From Candidatus Woesearchaeota archaeon (GTDB lineage: Archaea; Nanobdellota; Nanobdellia; SCGC-AAA011-G17; GW2011-AR18): 37,722 nt of DNA. The notes below the pieces were generated by a model, which ran no database searches, was not told where the DNA came from, and worked only from the letters and a program-made list of their open reading frames with translations. The translations under genes were made by a program, and so were the position numbers. Position 1 is the stretch's first letter. Each line of letters begins with the position of its first letter. The stretch lies in contig JACPCE010000012.1 in NCBI GenBank assembly GCA_016179945.1, positions 1 through 37,722 of the forward strand, read 5' to 3'. Below are positions 13,201-28,200 of this stretch, piece by piece.

Positions 13201-16200
13201 TAGGACTTGTATCGCTTCTAGTGCCATAAGTACTCTCCATCATTACACTTTCAATTCTAGGATATCTTGTAGCTGCAGGACCTAATAAATTACTTGTCTC
13301 ATAATTAAAATCACTAGTGTACAAGAAATTGTGTAAACCATTACCAATATGAACATGAGCAATTGCACTTCCTAAAGTATGCCCAGCATTATACAAAGTC
13401 AATCTCATATCAGGAGTAACATCACTAACTTCCTCATAATCTAAACAAACAGAATGCTTGACAAATTCTTTCACATCATTGACAGTATAAGGGGGGTCAT
13501 TACCTTCTTTCTGCGCAATTTCTATTAAGTCTAAACACATTAATGCAGTAACATCTCTGCAAGGTGCAGTAGCATAAGTTGGTCCCCTAAAACCCATTTT
13601 ATATAAGAATGGAACAGTGCCACAATTATGAACAACTACACCATTAGCTACAAAATTACTGTTGTCTGTAACTTTAAGATCAACTAAATATTCATATTCA
13701 TTTTTTTCCTTTTTAATAGAAGTTATTTTTTGCCATTTAACTTCAGCACACATAAAGAATTTTAATTTCGTCAATTTGTCCAAAATATTATTTCTTATAT
13801 TTATAATAAGTTTGTTTAAATTCTCATTAACGAGATTACAAAACTCAAAATTTTTGCCTGACTCCAATTTAGTTATATCATTAATTGTTAAATTAATTAA
13901 ATTTGCCAAGCTATTCTTACTTAAACCTGCAATTAATCTTTTTTGTTTGATATTATTAGAAAGTAAAGATTTTTGAACTACTTTTTGTCTATTTAATAAA
14001 AATTCATACAAGGAATCTGCAGTATATCTTGTTAAACCTGAAGTACTGCCCTTGTAAATAGAAAAGACATTTTTAGGAAGATCCTTATTTAAAATTAAAT
14101 CACTGCATTCATTACCTAATCCTATTGATTTAATTATTTTATGAACATCATCTGTAGATAAAGGTATAAAATCCTTATTTTTAGGTTGTAAATCTTTGAT
14201 ATTTAATAATAACTTATCGAGTTTATTTTTTTTATCTAAATGCCCAAATCCAATCAAATCGGAAAATTTCAGGACTGACTCTCTGCCTTTAATATTTAAT
14301 CTATAACTTGTAAATTCAGAATAACCCGTCCTATTTTCAATTGATAAAGAACTTTCTATCCCTAATCTATTTAGCATAAATTGTATCTGTTCTGACATCT
14401 TCTGACTTGTAGTATCAATAGCTATTTGTTCTTTCTTTACACAGCCATCTGCGTCAGCAAAACCTCTAATAAATCCTTTTATAATATCAGGAGATGAAAG
14501 AATTATATTTATAGGCATAACTCTATATTTACTATAATTTAGAATATCCTTAAAATTCATATTAACATATCTAGTTATAGCTGCATTACAGATCTCAGCA
14601 ACAAAAGCATTTTTGGAATTGTCTGTATAATGAACAACCTCGGGCTTATAATTAAAAACTTCACTGATTAAATCAGAATAAAATTCAAGACAAACTCTAG
14701 ATTCATCAGTAAGTCTTAAGGAATTTTCAGTAGCCTGATGTCCATCGCCAGCAATATAACCAAGACATTGTGCAAGTTTTGGATTTAAAAATTTAGGTAA
14801 ATTAGTTTTATTTACATTAAATTTATTATAAAATTCATTCTCTGGGATATTATAAAATTTTAAAATACTTTTTAGAGTATCTGAATAAATATAATTATTT
14901 TTTCTTTCTAAATTAAAAGCAAAATTTCTGTTTTTATTCAAAGTCTTAGCTAAAGCTCTTTGTGATAAACCTATTTTTTGTCTTAGATAATTAAAATGAA
15001 TTGCAGCTTCTTTTGGTAAAAAAATTCTCTCTCTATAATCCACATCAGTAAATAAACTAATGCCATTAAATGGGACCTCTTCTGTAACGATAGAAGGGAT
15101 CATCATGCCTTCTCTTAAATCTCCAGCTTCTAACTCTTTAATTTCCATATTTTCAACCACAAAAAACTTATGGTTTGGCGAAGCTTCTAAATTATAATAA
15201 GAAGTTTTGACTTTTATTATTTCCTTATGTGTATAAGTTTTGACTTTTTTAATGCATTTTCCTATTTCTTTCTTACCATTATTCCAATTAAACGTAACTA
15301 ATTTATCTCCCTCTTTAATTTGATCTATAGGTTTTATAATACCTCCTTCAACTTCTATTAAAGTATCTGGTGGCAAACAATGATCAATGTGTGAATGGCA
15401 TAATATAACAGCATCTAATTCCTGAATATTAAATTCCGGTGCATCTAAATAAGGAAAAGCATATTCTCTAGGAGCAGCAACGTTAAACCCACAATCAAGC
15501 AAAACCTTGCTCTCAGGAGTCTGTAACAAAAAACAGCTTCTTCCGACTTCTCTAGCACTGCCTAAACAAGTTAATCTTACCCATTCATCTCTCTTATCTT
15601 TAGTCCATCCTTCATAAATTCTCTTCCCAATTTTATGCAAAAATTTCCTTCTGTAATCACTGTAATCATAAAGAACTTGTCTTATATTTTCTATAAGCTG
15701 AGACCTCATAGGTGGAATTCTTCTGACTATTGGTGTCCACAAAGTCTCTTTTTTTATTTCTTTTAATAAATCTCCGCCTTTGCCAATAGCCAAGCCTGGT
15801 TTCTCAGATTCTATTATTACTCTGCTTCTCTGTGAATCAAACATAATATTGATTTTATTCTTATCATCATCCAATATTTTAATTATTTTTTCTTTAGTTT
15901 CTTCAGCTTCAAGAACCATAGAAGGATCTGCTCTAAGTTCAATCCTTTTTTTTATATTATCAACTATGCCTTTTATAATGCCTTTATTATCAAGAAGAAA
16001 CTCTTTGTTTTTAGTATACAAAACAATATTAGCGCCTTCAAAAACAGCATCATTTATTTTTGCATCTGGAGGCAACTCCTTCATCACTTCATCTAGTATC
16101 TTTACCATTGTTTATTTCAAGAAATTTTTAACTATGAAATTATAATTTATATTCTAGTTGTTTGGAGTAAACTTTTTTTGTTCCATCCTTTGTTACTAAA

Positions 16201-19200
16201 ACAACATCGCATCCTGCACCGCTTGCAGCATCTCTTTGTACTGAAGCATTTAAAGCAGAAACTACTAATTTTACTGCATCATCAATACCCATATTGTCTT
16301 TAAAATTTGCTTCAAGAACACCTGTAGCAAATAACATGCCTGAACCATCAGAAACATAATCATCAAATTTTGTTAAAGATCCGTCCATACCTAATTGGTA
16401 TAAATATAAACCTTCTTTGTCTCTTCCACCTAATAAGAATCCCGTTATTCCTTCTATTGTGCTGAACTTTCTAACATTTTGATAAACTAAATTAGACAAT
16501 AAATTAGCAGCTTCCTTAACCCTAATCTTTCTATTTCTTCTAAATTCATCCAATTTTATTTGGGCTTTAATTAATTTAACCAATAATTGAACATCAGAAA
16601 CTAATCCAGCAACTGTAACAGCTAGATCTTCATTTAAAATAATTACTTTTTCAAACTTCTTATTAGATACAATCATCCCGCCTAATGTAACTTTTCTATC
16701 TGCACCAAGAACTATACCGTCTTTGCACACTACACCGACAGTTGTTGTTCCTGTTTTAAGTAATTTTGTTTCATCCATCATTAACCACTTAGAAACACCA
16801 TCTTATATTGATAATACATCCAGCTTATTTATATAGTTTTCTCTGATATTGCATTACAATCATATGAGATAAAATTCACCTCTACTTCTCAAAGTTTTCA
16901 ATAAAACAATAGAAAGTATTATAAATATAGATAACATATTTATATATAGATGGGAAACATACTTATTTCACTAAATCAAGAAGAAGAAGACCTGCTTAGA
17001 AACATGGCACAAAAGAAATATGGTTCAAAAAAAGGTTCTATTAGTACAATAATAAAAGAAGCATTAAATGAACTTAAAACAAAAGAAAAGAGAGAAAATG
17101 CAAAAAGAAAATTTCTAGAAACAATAGAAAAAGGAATTAATTTGGGTTTCAAGGGAAAAGTATATAGTAAAAGAGAGGAAATATATGACTAAAAAATTAA
17201 TAGATACAAATATTCTAATTTATGCTTATGATAACAGTGACCTGAAAAAACACAATATATCAAAGCAAATAATTAAAGAAGCAACAGAAAAAAATGAGGC
17301 AATATTAAGCATACAAAACCTAGTAGAATTCTCAAGAGTTCTATCAGAAAAAGCAAAAATACCAGTACCATATAATGAAGTAAGAAGAATTATTACAAAT
17401 CTAGAGCTATTATTTGAAATAATACAGTATAATACAAAGACAATTGCTGAAGCATTAGATATATCCTCCCATTATAAACTGCATTTTTTTGATGCATTAA
17501 TAACAGCAACAATGGAAGAAAATTTTATTTCTGAAATAATTACAGAAAATGAAAAAGATTTTGAAAAAATATCAAATATAAAAGTAATAAATCCATTTAA
17601 ATTTTCCCATTAGTAATTACATACAAGTAGTAATTAAACAAAAAACTTATAAATAATAAGAATTTACATTTTTATATGACAGAAGCAGCAATAGTTTCAA
17701 TTGAAGAAAGAATTAGAAAAAGTAGAAAAGCTTCAGCCGTTGAAAGGGCTTGGAGAGTTGCAAAAGCTCTTGAAAGTGATAGATCTCAAATTGAAGGATT
17801 GACTTGGGTAGAACCTAAACGTGTTGAGGGTAAAGGAATAACAAGAAGCATTGATTTTAATTCTGAATTTCCGGATGGAATAGTCCCTTTAATGCCGATA
17901 CCTATAAATGTTAATATTGTTGCACCAGCAAATATTTTAGTTCCTGGAGGGGGTTTAGAAATAGCATGGACAATGCCTATTCTTACTAGAATGGGGGGAG
18001 CGCTAGATATATCTAGAGAAATAATAGAAGCAATTGGTTATAGTTCTACAGAGAAACCAACAACACGAAATACTATTGAAGTAGTCTCATTCTTACCATT
18101 TCCAAAAGCAGATGCACCTGAAGAAGAAAAATTCAAACCGCAATTCTATGTTATGGTTGATGTTAATGGTAATCATTTAGAAAAACTAGATAATTATTTT
18201 GGAGCTGTAGTAAGACATAATGGAAAAGTTATCAAGCAATTTGTAAACAATACAAGGACAATGATTCCAATTTATGCTAACCCATATAATCAAACACTAT
18301 TTAATGCAGATATGCTCATAAGTCTTAGTGAAGAAGAACTTTTAGCAACACCAAAAAATGCAGGTCATTTAGAAATTTATGTTTATAGAATTACTCAAGG
18401 CGGACTGGATTATAAGAAAAGATTAGATTTCTCAAGCATAGGTGCTGGAGGAGACTTAATTGATTTTCCAAGTGCAAATAAATATGGGGGAAATAGGTCA
18501 CTTGGATTTGAATCTCCATACAGAGGGGGAAATAGTTTTAGAGGATTAAGTTCAATTAGTGGTTTAGGTATGGAAAAGAAATTAACATCTCCAAGTGAAG
18601 CAGAAAAAGAAGTTGGTGATGTAAGAATTGGAGAAGGTGATGCTCTTGGAAAAGTAGATGCAAGTCCACTAGAAGGTTATGTGTTTGATAAACCTTTTGG
18701 AATTCAACCAATTAGAATTAGATTATTAGGTGTAAGAGAAGCTTCACAAGATGTAGTAAGAAGTGCACTAGAAGACATTGCAACAGGATATAAAAAATAA
18801 TTTTATTTCTGTAAACTAATCTTAGCTCTTACTTGATCATGCATCCTTTTCAAAAACTCATGCCTGTCTTCCATTTTTAAAATATCAGAATAACTTTCTA
18901 ATATTAAATTAAATGAAAAAGGACTAGGCAGCCTAGTATTAAATTCAACAACTTTTATCTTTTCTTCTTCAATCAATTTCAAAATTTCAACAGTATTATT
19001 TATGTCCATTAAATCTTCCAAAACCTCCCTTCTAGCTTCTTTAAGAATACAAAAATCATCGCTTATTTTTCTGACAGCACTTAATAATAACATACTGCTA
19101 ACTTGCTGTCTTCCAACTCTTTTAGTTTGTCCTTTATAGTTTCTTAGTATCATAAAAGCTCTTGCAGCACAATGCCTAAATCTTCTTTTCAAAACTTCGC

Positions 19201-22200
19201 TCTTGTCTAAAGCCAATTTCAAAACATCTCTAAGTTGTTCACTTTTTAATAATTTAAAAGCTAGTAAAGCATTAATTCTTTGTGGACAAGAAACATAAAA
19301 ACCATTATCATTAATTCCAACTTCAACATCTCTGTGCTGATTTCTTCCAATTGCAAAAGCTAATGCTCTAGATAAAACGTCATTAACTCTTCTTCCATAT
19401 AAACTATGAAATATAATGTAATATTTATTATGTTCATCAATAAAATGTTCAACTATTATTTTTTTATGGTTTGGAATTTCTAAATACTTATACTGATCAT
19501 AAAAATAATTATAAATTGCTTCAGTAGCATTTTCATCAACATATAAATAATTATTAACAAAATCTAAAATCTCTTTCTTATTTCTCTTATTTTCAAATTT
19601 ATCATCCATTAACCATCTAAATTTCTGTATGTCTAAAGCTAAATCAAAACTTAAAGGAAGCATTTCAGAAAACCAGCTTGGTATTGTTGGCTGTCTACCC
19701 TCGGCACTTTTTACTTGTGCAACCATTCCTTTTGCAAATCTAAATTCATATGTATTTCCTCCTAAAACAAAAATATCTCCAGGTTTTAATCTCTCTAAAA
19801 AATTCTCATCTATGTGTCCTATAACTTGTTCCCCAACCTTAACAATAACAAAACTTTCATCAGGAATTGTTCCTATATTAGTCATGTAAATCACCCTTCC
19901 TAATTTTCCTTTCTTTCCAATTTTTCCATCGTTTTTCCATATTTTAGCATAAACATACCTATCTTCTAAAGAAGCAAACTCACCAGACAAATAATCTAAA
20001 ATCTCCATAAAATCTTTGTATTCTAAATCCTTATAGCAATGAGATTTTTTAATTAAATTATAAAGTTCATTTATATCCCAAACTTGCTCCAAAGCCATAC
20101 CATCTATTTGTTGAGCTAAAACATCTAAGCAGTTTGTTGGAATATGAATCCTATCTATTTTTCTTTCTATTGCATCTTTAACCATAACACAGCATTCAAC
20201 TAAGTCATCTCTGTCTGATGCAATTACCCTTCCTTTAACTGTTGAATGAAGCTGATGACCTGCCCTCCCGCAATTATGAGTTAAAATAGATTCAACAAAA
20301 TAAGAATTAGGTTCATTTTGCAAAGTAATATTATAAACAAACGCGTCACAAACTTTGTTTTTTATATCAGTGACCTTAACCCAATTAATGTTCCCCTGGA
20401 TATCTTTATCTTTTAAAGAGTGATGATAAGTCTTATCTCTGAGATATTTAGCCTTTTTTCCTCTAAAAATACAATATTTTAAGAATTGTTTAACGTAACT
20501 ATTTCTAGAAATATACAAACAATAACTTTTATCAGTATTTATTTTAGGTACTAGTTTAGATATTTTAGCTTCCTTTTGAAAGAAATAATTATTAATTCCA
20601 GATCTGTTCAATAAATTATGAAGACCAACAACAAATTTTCTACTAGCAGAAAATATACGAATATTATTATTTTTATTGCCATCTCCTTCTAAAATACCTT
20701 CTATATAAGGAATGATTAAGTTTTTTGGCATATTATTTAAAATATTAGAAACCTCTATATTGTAACTTTTTTCCTTTCCAACTTTTATTCCTAAAGAAAT
20801 TAAAATATAAGTTAGTAACTTAGAACCGCAGTCTATAGAATAAAAATCTTTATTTTTAGTTTTTAATATTCTAGATTTAAAACCAAATTTCTCAAATATT
20901 TTTTGACATTCTTCAAGAAGTTTTATATCTTTATTCCCCATTTTTATCTTATAATACTTATATCTTTTATGCTTAGTAATAGAACCATCAGAAGCAACCA
21001 TACCTGCAAGCCACATAAGTTCTTGAGTAGGTTTTAATGGTATTGATGTCCTATGGTGTCCCTGCGTCTTCAATTCTGTTAAATAAGACAAATATTGCTG
21101 CTGTTTAATACCGGAAATTTGCATAATATTCAAAAAAACATCCAATCTTATACTTTTTCTTCTTCCATTTTTTCTTATGTAATTTTGAAGATGATTTTGA
21201 GTAATTCCTACTTTTTTTTTTTGTTTAGAATATTTTATTTTATTATTTTTTACGTAATTATCAACAACATTTCTTAAAAAGTTATTTTTATTTTCTACAT
21301 AAAATTCTTTTTTATTTATCATTTCATAGATATAAGGAGTGGTATTAATATCAAAATCAAATATCTCAGCAACCTCATCATGTATCTTTAATTCATTAGC
21401 TTTTATCCATCCTTTCTTAGTAAATACGGGATGCTCTTCAGTACATTCCAATGATAGACCTGAATGTAAATTAATTTTTAATAATTTACTTGTTTTATTT
21501 TTATGGTAATTTATTATTTTATTATTTACAAATCCTTTATTTTTATCATAAGACAATACTTCAACATTTAATTTATTTTCTACAATCTCTCCAATAGGAA
21601 GGTAACTTCCATCAGCTAATAAAATTCTAGAATTATAAGGTAAACATCTCTGTAATAGCCTAGCAATACTTTTCGGGCTTCCTAAACAAATTACTAAATC
21701 AATATAACCTATGTCTAAACCTAACTCTAAACTGGTTGAGCTAACAATACATTTTAACCTACCTTTCCTTAATGCATCTTCCATTTTAAATCTATGCTCT
21801 TTACTCAAACTTCCATGATGTGCTCCAATTAAACTAGAATATCCAGTTGGATCATCTTCAGTAATTTCAGTATATTTCTTAGGAAATTTACTCTTTAAAT
21901 GATGAACAACTCTTTCAGTGCCACTTCTAGTATTTGTAAATATTAAGGTAGTTTTATGTTCATGAATTAATTTATCAATTAATTTGTAAGTTTCATTACT
22001 GGTTTGTTCATAACTAGAATTAATTAAATCATCAACTGGGCTGATAACTTTTAAATCTAAATTTTTATTAAATCTTGCATCAACAATTTTGCATTTTCTA
22101 TTATCCCCAACCAAGAATCTAGCAATTTCTTCTAATGGACTAATTGTTGCTGACAAACCCACCCTGCACATTCCAGGACTTAAATACTGTAGTCTTTCCA

Positions 22201-25200
22201 AAGATAATGATAAATGTACTCCTCTTTTATTCTCACCCAAACTATGTATTTCGTCCACAATAGTCCAATCAACATTTTTTATATAATTTCTAAATTTAAT
22301 TGAATTTAGTAAAATTGCCAAAGACTCTGGCGTAGTTATAATTATGTGTGGTGGTTTAGCTAGCATTTTTGCTTTTTCAGCAGCAGTTGTATCACCAGTC
22401 CTTACACTAATCCTTATTCCAAACTTCTTATTAGCAATTTCCTCGATTTCTTTCAAGGGTTCAATTAAATTTTTATGAATATCCCTTGATAATGCACGAA
22501 GTGGACTTATATAAATACAATATACTTTATCTTGCAAAATTCCTTTTTCACTTGAATCTATTAATTCATTTAATATTGCTAAAAAACTTGATATTGTTTT
22601 ACCACTGCCAGTCGGAGCAGAAATTAAAATATTATTCCTAGAATGCACTTCCATAACACCATACAGCTGAGGCAAAGAAAAATCCTTGAATTTCTTAAAA
22701 AACCATTCTCTAACAAAAGGATGTAATAATTCTTTTATATCTTCAGAGCTGTCTGGCTTGTCCTTTAATGCAATCATATCTAATACACAAAAGATAAGTT
22801 AAAAAGGTTTGCGCGTAACTTCTGCTGTGCCGTCCACACCCCAAATATAAAATATATATTAAACAATATAATAGAAGAAAGAATTATATAATTTTCTAGA
22901 CTTTTTTTCATATGTTATTAAATATAATCCACCCATATACATTCAAGCTTTCTGGTTCTACACTAAAAATTGGTCCGGTTCCAGAATTTAGAAAAAGAGA
23001 TAAAAAAGTTGAACAATTAGCAAGAAAAGTCTTAAGTTCTGGAGGAAAAGTAATATATTATAAATATAGTGATGGAAACTTTGTAAAGGAAGTGATGCAT
23101 GAATCTGCTTTACATTCAGATCCAATATACCAATTCTTATATGGATCTGTAGAAACTGTAACAACAACACCCTATGGAATTCCAATACCAGATGAAAAAC
23201 CAGCAAAAATAGAAGTAGAAGCCTGGAAATTAATGACGGAATTATATACAAGACATTCAGAACTAAGACAAATAATAGAAGGACATGAAAATGTAGTATT
23301 TATAGGTGGAGCATTAGAAAAATGCTTAGCAAATGCAGCAATATATTTCAATCAACACTACAGAGAACCAGGTCAGAAACTTTTGTATGTTCCAGAATTA
23401 TGTGTGTCCTTTAATGCAGACGAAAAAGAAAGAGCCGTAGAAAAATTATCTAGAAATAATATAGAATTAATAAAATTTACAGAAGTAATGAGTTTAAATT
23501 AAAAAATATCAATTACGTCTTCTAAAAGGAATAACTTTATGTCTTCCAATTAAAGTATCCTTACTCTTAATTAAAGCATCTAAAGCCAAATCACTAATTG
23601 TATTATCAGTAACATCAATAATATATGAAAAACCTGTTACTAAAGAACTACTGGAATAAACAGCATCAAGCACACCTCTTACATCATTTAGATCAAATAA
23701 TCTTCCTCTAACTCTAACAATACCTTTTTTATCTTTAGCTTCTAATAAAGAATCTAAATATTTTCTTTCATGAGGTCTTCCATCAAATAAAATATCCAAG
23801 GCCCATTGGTATCCATAACCAATAGATTTCATAGTATGATCAGAAAGCTTAGTATCAAAATCATCAACACTTGCAAGGCTTCCACCTGTTTGTAAATACA
23901 TTGCAAGATAGTCTTCATGCAAAAATCCATATTTTAAAGTTAAATAAGATTTACCTGCATGATCCTCTAAAACATCAACATTGCCTCTCAAAGTTTCTAA
24001 AGTATCACGATCTCCATTTTTAATATTATCAATAATTCTAATGTCTTGTAAATTTATTACAGCATGTTCTAATTTAGTAATGGTTTTAATGGTTTTTTCA
24101 TCTACAACAAATTTCCCAACATAACCAGCAACTTTTGAAGCAGCCTTTCTTAACTCTTCTAAAACAGCATCTCTGGTAGGTGAACAATATCTCATAAGCA
24201 TAACAAAACAATTAAGATTTTGAGGCTCTAGAACTATACCATCAGGAGCCTCATCTCTATGAAGTTTTGGAACTTTAGTTTCAGTTCTACCATAAACAAT
24301 ATTCTCAAGCCAAGTTTCAAAACCAGTTAATTCTATAGTCATAAAAAAAGAAATAATCAACAATTTAAAAACCTTTCTAAATATACTACTTATTAATAAT
24401 AACAAATACAAAGCAAAGATTTTTATAAATAAAAATAAAAAATAAATTAATGAATATAGAAGTAGAGACAAGAAGTTTCATTACAGAAGAAAAATATAAA
24501 GAACTTATAGATTTCTTTAAAAAGGAAGGTAAATTCTTAAAAGAAGACTGCCAGGAAACATATTATTTTGACACAGAAGAAGACCTGAGAATACAAAAAA
24601 ATAATTTTTTCTCAAAAATATGGATGAAAAAAGGAAAATTGCATGATGATTACAGAGAGGAATTAGAAATAAAATTTAACAAAGAAGACTTTGAAATTTT
24701 AGAAAAATTATTTCTAAGCCTTGGTTTCAATGTTAATATTAAATGGTTCAGAAACAGGCATGAATTTATATGGCAGGATATTAGCATAATGATAGATTAC
24801 ACAAAAGGTTATGGTTATATTATAGAGCTAGAAAAAATGACTGATGAAGAAAATAAGGAAAGAATTTCAAAATTTCTTAAAGAAAAATTAGAATTTCTTA
24901 ATATTCCATTAACGCCAAAAGAAGAATTTGATAAAAGATTCAAAAATTACAAAGAAAACTGGAAAGAATTAACAAAACAATAGTTTTAGCTCTCTGTCGT
25001 ATTAAAGGGTCATTTTAAAATTACCTCCTTTTTTGTCGTATTCGGGTGATTAAGACTCTGTTTGAGCAAACTCAACCACCTGTTTCTTCCTAACTCAATA
25101 TCAATCTCAGCTACCTGAGAAGGCGTTGCTCCATCCAGAGATATTAGTTACTTTATACTTTTTATCGGAACTTTGAGAGGGAACTAAAAACTCTTCTTCG

Positions 25201-28200
25201 CTTACTGCTATTGGCATATCTCCCTTTGCTAAAATAAAATATCTTCTAATCTTGCGGCTAAGAGAAAGATTTTTATCTGATACTCTTTTCTTTTTTCTGA
25301 AAGGTTGTGGTTGTTCCATAATTATTATCTATATACCTATTAGTAATATACTATTAAGTATTTAAACCTTGCGGTTAGTAATATAGTAAAACTTATATAC
25401 TAAAGAGAATATAATTATTCAATATGGGAAAAGTTAAACTAGAAGGATATGTTTGCGAACGTTGTGGACATAAATGGGTTCCTCGAGAGACAACAACCGA
25501 AGAGCCAAAAGTATGCCCTAAATGCAAAAGCCCTTATTGGAACACTCCGAGAAAACGCGAGGGGAGGAAATGAAATTAGAACAAAAAAGATTCTCTTACG
25601 TTTTGATAGGAATCATGATTATTTTGGTTGTTCTTGCCAGTGCTTTTCTTTGGGCCAATATAAAAAATGGACATCTTAGATTTGATAATAATCCATTTGA
25701 GAAATCATTGAGCGAGGATAATCCTAAAGAGTACATACGTAATCCAGCAGTGACCAATTCTCTGCCATCTTGCCAAGGTAATAATCTTTTAACACAGTCT
25801 CCAATTGATTTAGATAAATTGGAACATATTGTGCCTTTGGGCCTTATTCATCCACCAGGTCACGCACTCCCCATGGATCATATCCTCTTGCTTTTGCCAA
25901 ATGGGCCTGGTGGTAAGACTAAGTTAAAGACTGATATTAGAGCACCAGGGATAGTCCGTATTTTTGGTATTCGCAGCGTTATCTATAAGAGGGATGGAGT
26001 AGTTGAGAGTAAGATTTATTCGATAGCTTTTACACCTTGCAGAGAACTAACTTTCTATTTTGAGGCAATAAATGATTTGTCAGACTCTTTACATAAAGAA
26101 ATTGAGCTACAAAAGTGCGAACCAAACAGTCAAAAGGAAGGAAATCGGGAATTCTTGTTCTGTGAATATTTAGTTGATTATGTTACCAAAGCCGGAGAAA
26201 TAATAGGAACTGCCGGGGGACTAAATGGTTCAAATACCTTAGATTGGGGAAGCTATGATATGCGTGTGCCAAAACTCCCCTTTTTAGGTAGAGGAGATGA
26301 AGGTCCAAATAATGCTGTTTTTTATACTACGTGCCCCCTCAATTATTATTCATCCTCTTTAAAAGATCAACTATACGATAAATTGTCTGATCCTGATGGA
26401 CAAAAAAGAACTGCAGAGCCTAGATGTGGTGAGATAATGCAGGATAAATTTGGCACGATACAAGGCAATTGGCAGACGAAAAAAGAATTTCGAAAAGATG
26501 GCGATACAACTTGGTCACCATTTATGGGTATTGGTCATGATAATTACAATGCATCCAAGGGTATAATTGGAGTTGCTGGAACTATTTCAAATTCAGGAAC
26601 AATTAACTATGAACCAGAACACAATGGCACGATTAATCGCGAGTCATCTGAAGTAACAGCTGATGGAAAAATATATTGCTACCAAAATAATCGGAGATCA
26701 AACGATGACACTGCGCTTTCAGGTAGGCTACTTATCCAATTACTTGATCCAAAAACTTTGAAAGCAGAGTATCAGGAGAAAAAGTGTGATGAAGTTTTCA
26801 AGTTTGTTTCGCCAACCATTTATGAAAGATAAATTTGAATAAACTCCTACTTATCACCCGCATTTGACTTAAGAATCATCACCCGTTATTGCGACAGATA
26901 GAGTTTAGAAATATTTATAATAAAGCACAATAAAGAAAATATATGTTTAAAGAGGATGAAAATAGATCTTTTAAAGAGTTAGCTATTCTTTTAGCAATTA
27001 GAAATAATGTGGCCTTAATAGACAAAGAATTAGAGGTTTATGTTGTAAAACCAAATGGTGTTATGGAATTAATATCAAAAAGTGAAAACCCAGAAAAAGT
27101 ATGGGAAGACGCACTAAGGGCGTTAAAAAGAACTTATAATAAAAGATTGTTTAATTATTACTAAAAATTACTATAAATAGTAACTTTGTTCTTTCCTGTA
27201 TTCTTGCTATTATACAATGCCTTATCTGCTTTTTCTATAAGATCACTTGCATTATCAGTATTCGCTGGAAAATTAGCCACTCCTGAGCTTATTGTAACAT
27301 TGCCATTAGGCTGCAATTCTTCCCTATCAAATTTAAAATCAGAAATTGCTTTTCTAAATTCTTCAGCTTTCTCAGCAGCAGCTTTAAGCTTTGCATTAAA
27401 TAATATCACAGCAAATTCTTCACCACCATACCTGGCAACAATATCTCCTTTTCTAGTATTTTCCCTAAGTATTTTAGCAATATTAATCAAGACCTTGTCA
27501 CCTTTCGGATGACCATTAACATCATTATAATTCTTAAAATAATCAACATCAATCATAACCAAGCTAACTTTATTTTTTCCTCTTTTAGCATTTTCTATTT
27601 CTCTCTCCAGCTGGAAAACAAAATAACCGTGATTGTATAAACCAGTCATTGGATCTCTTATAGAAGCCCCAAAATTTTTCTCATTATCTAAAGCCAGATC
27701 CAATGAAGGAGCTATTACATCATTGACAAAACTATTCAAAAGAGAAATTTCATAATTATCAAACTTATGATCTTCCTTTTTATCAACAACTAAAACACCA
27801 AAAGAACCAACAGGTAAAAACAATGAAAATTTAATTCCTAATTTAGTTAAAAGCTCTGCTCTTCTTCCTATCTCATTATCTACTGTATCAAAAACAGCCT
27901 TTCTAGAATAAAAGGCATTAAACACAATGCTGCCCCTTAGAACAGATCTTCCCAGATATAAATTTCTTAGAACACCTTCAACCCCACCCAATGCGACACA
28001 TCTTAATTTTCCACTTCCTTCTCTAAGATAAAACTCAAAAAAATAATTTTTATAATAATTATGAGAAGATAAACAATCTATAGCAATTTGTGCTTTCAAC
28101 CTTGATCTTTTAGCCTTATTTATCTCTAAACTTGAAGCAAGCAAAAAAGCAATATCTTTAGGATTAACACTAGCTACAATATCACTCATTTTTTTATTTA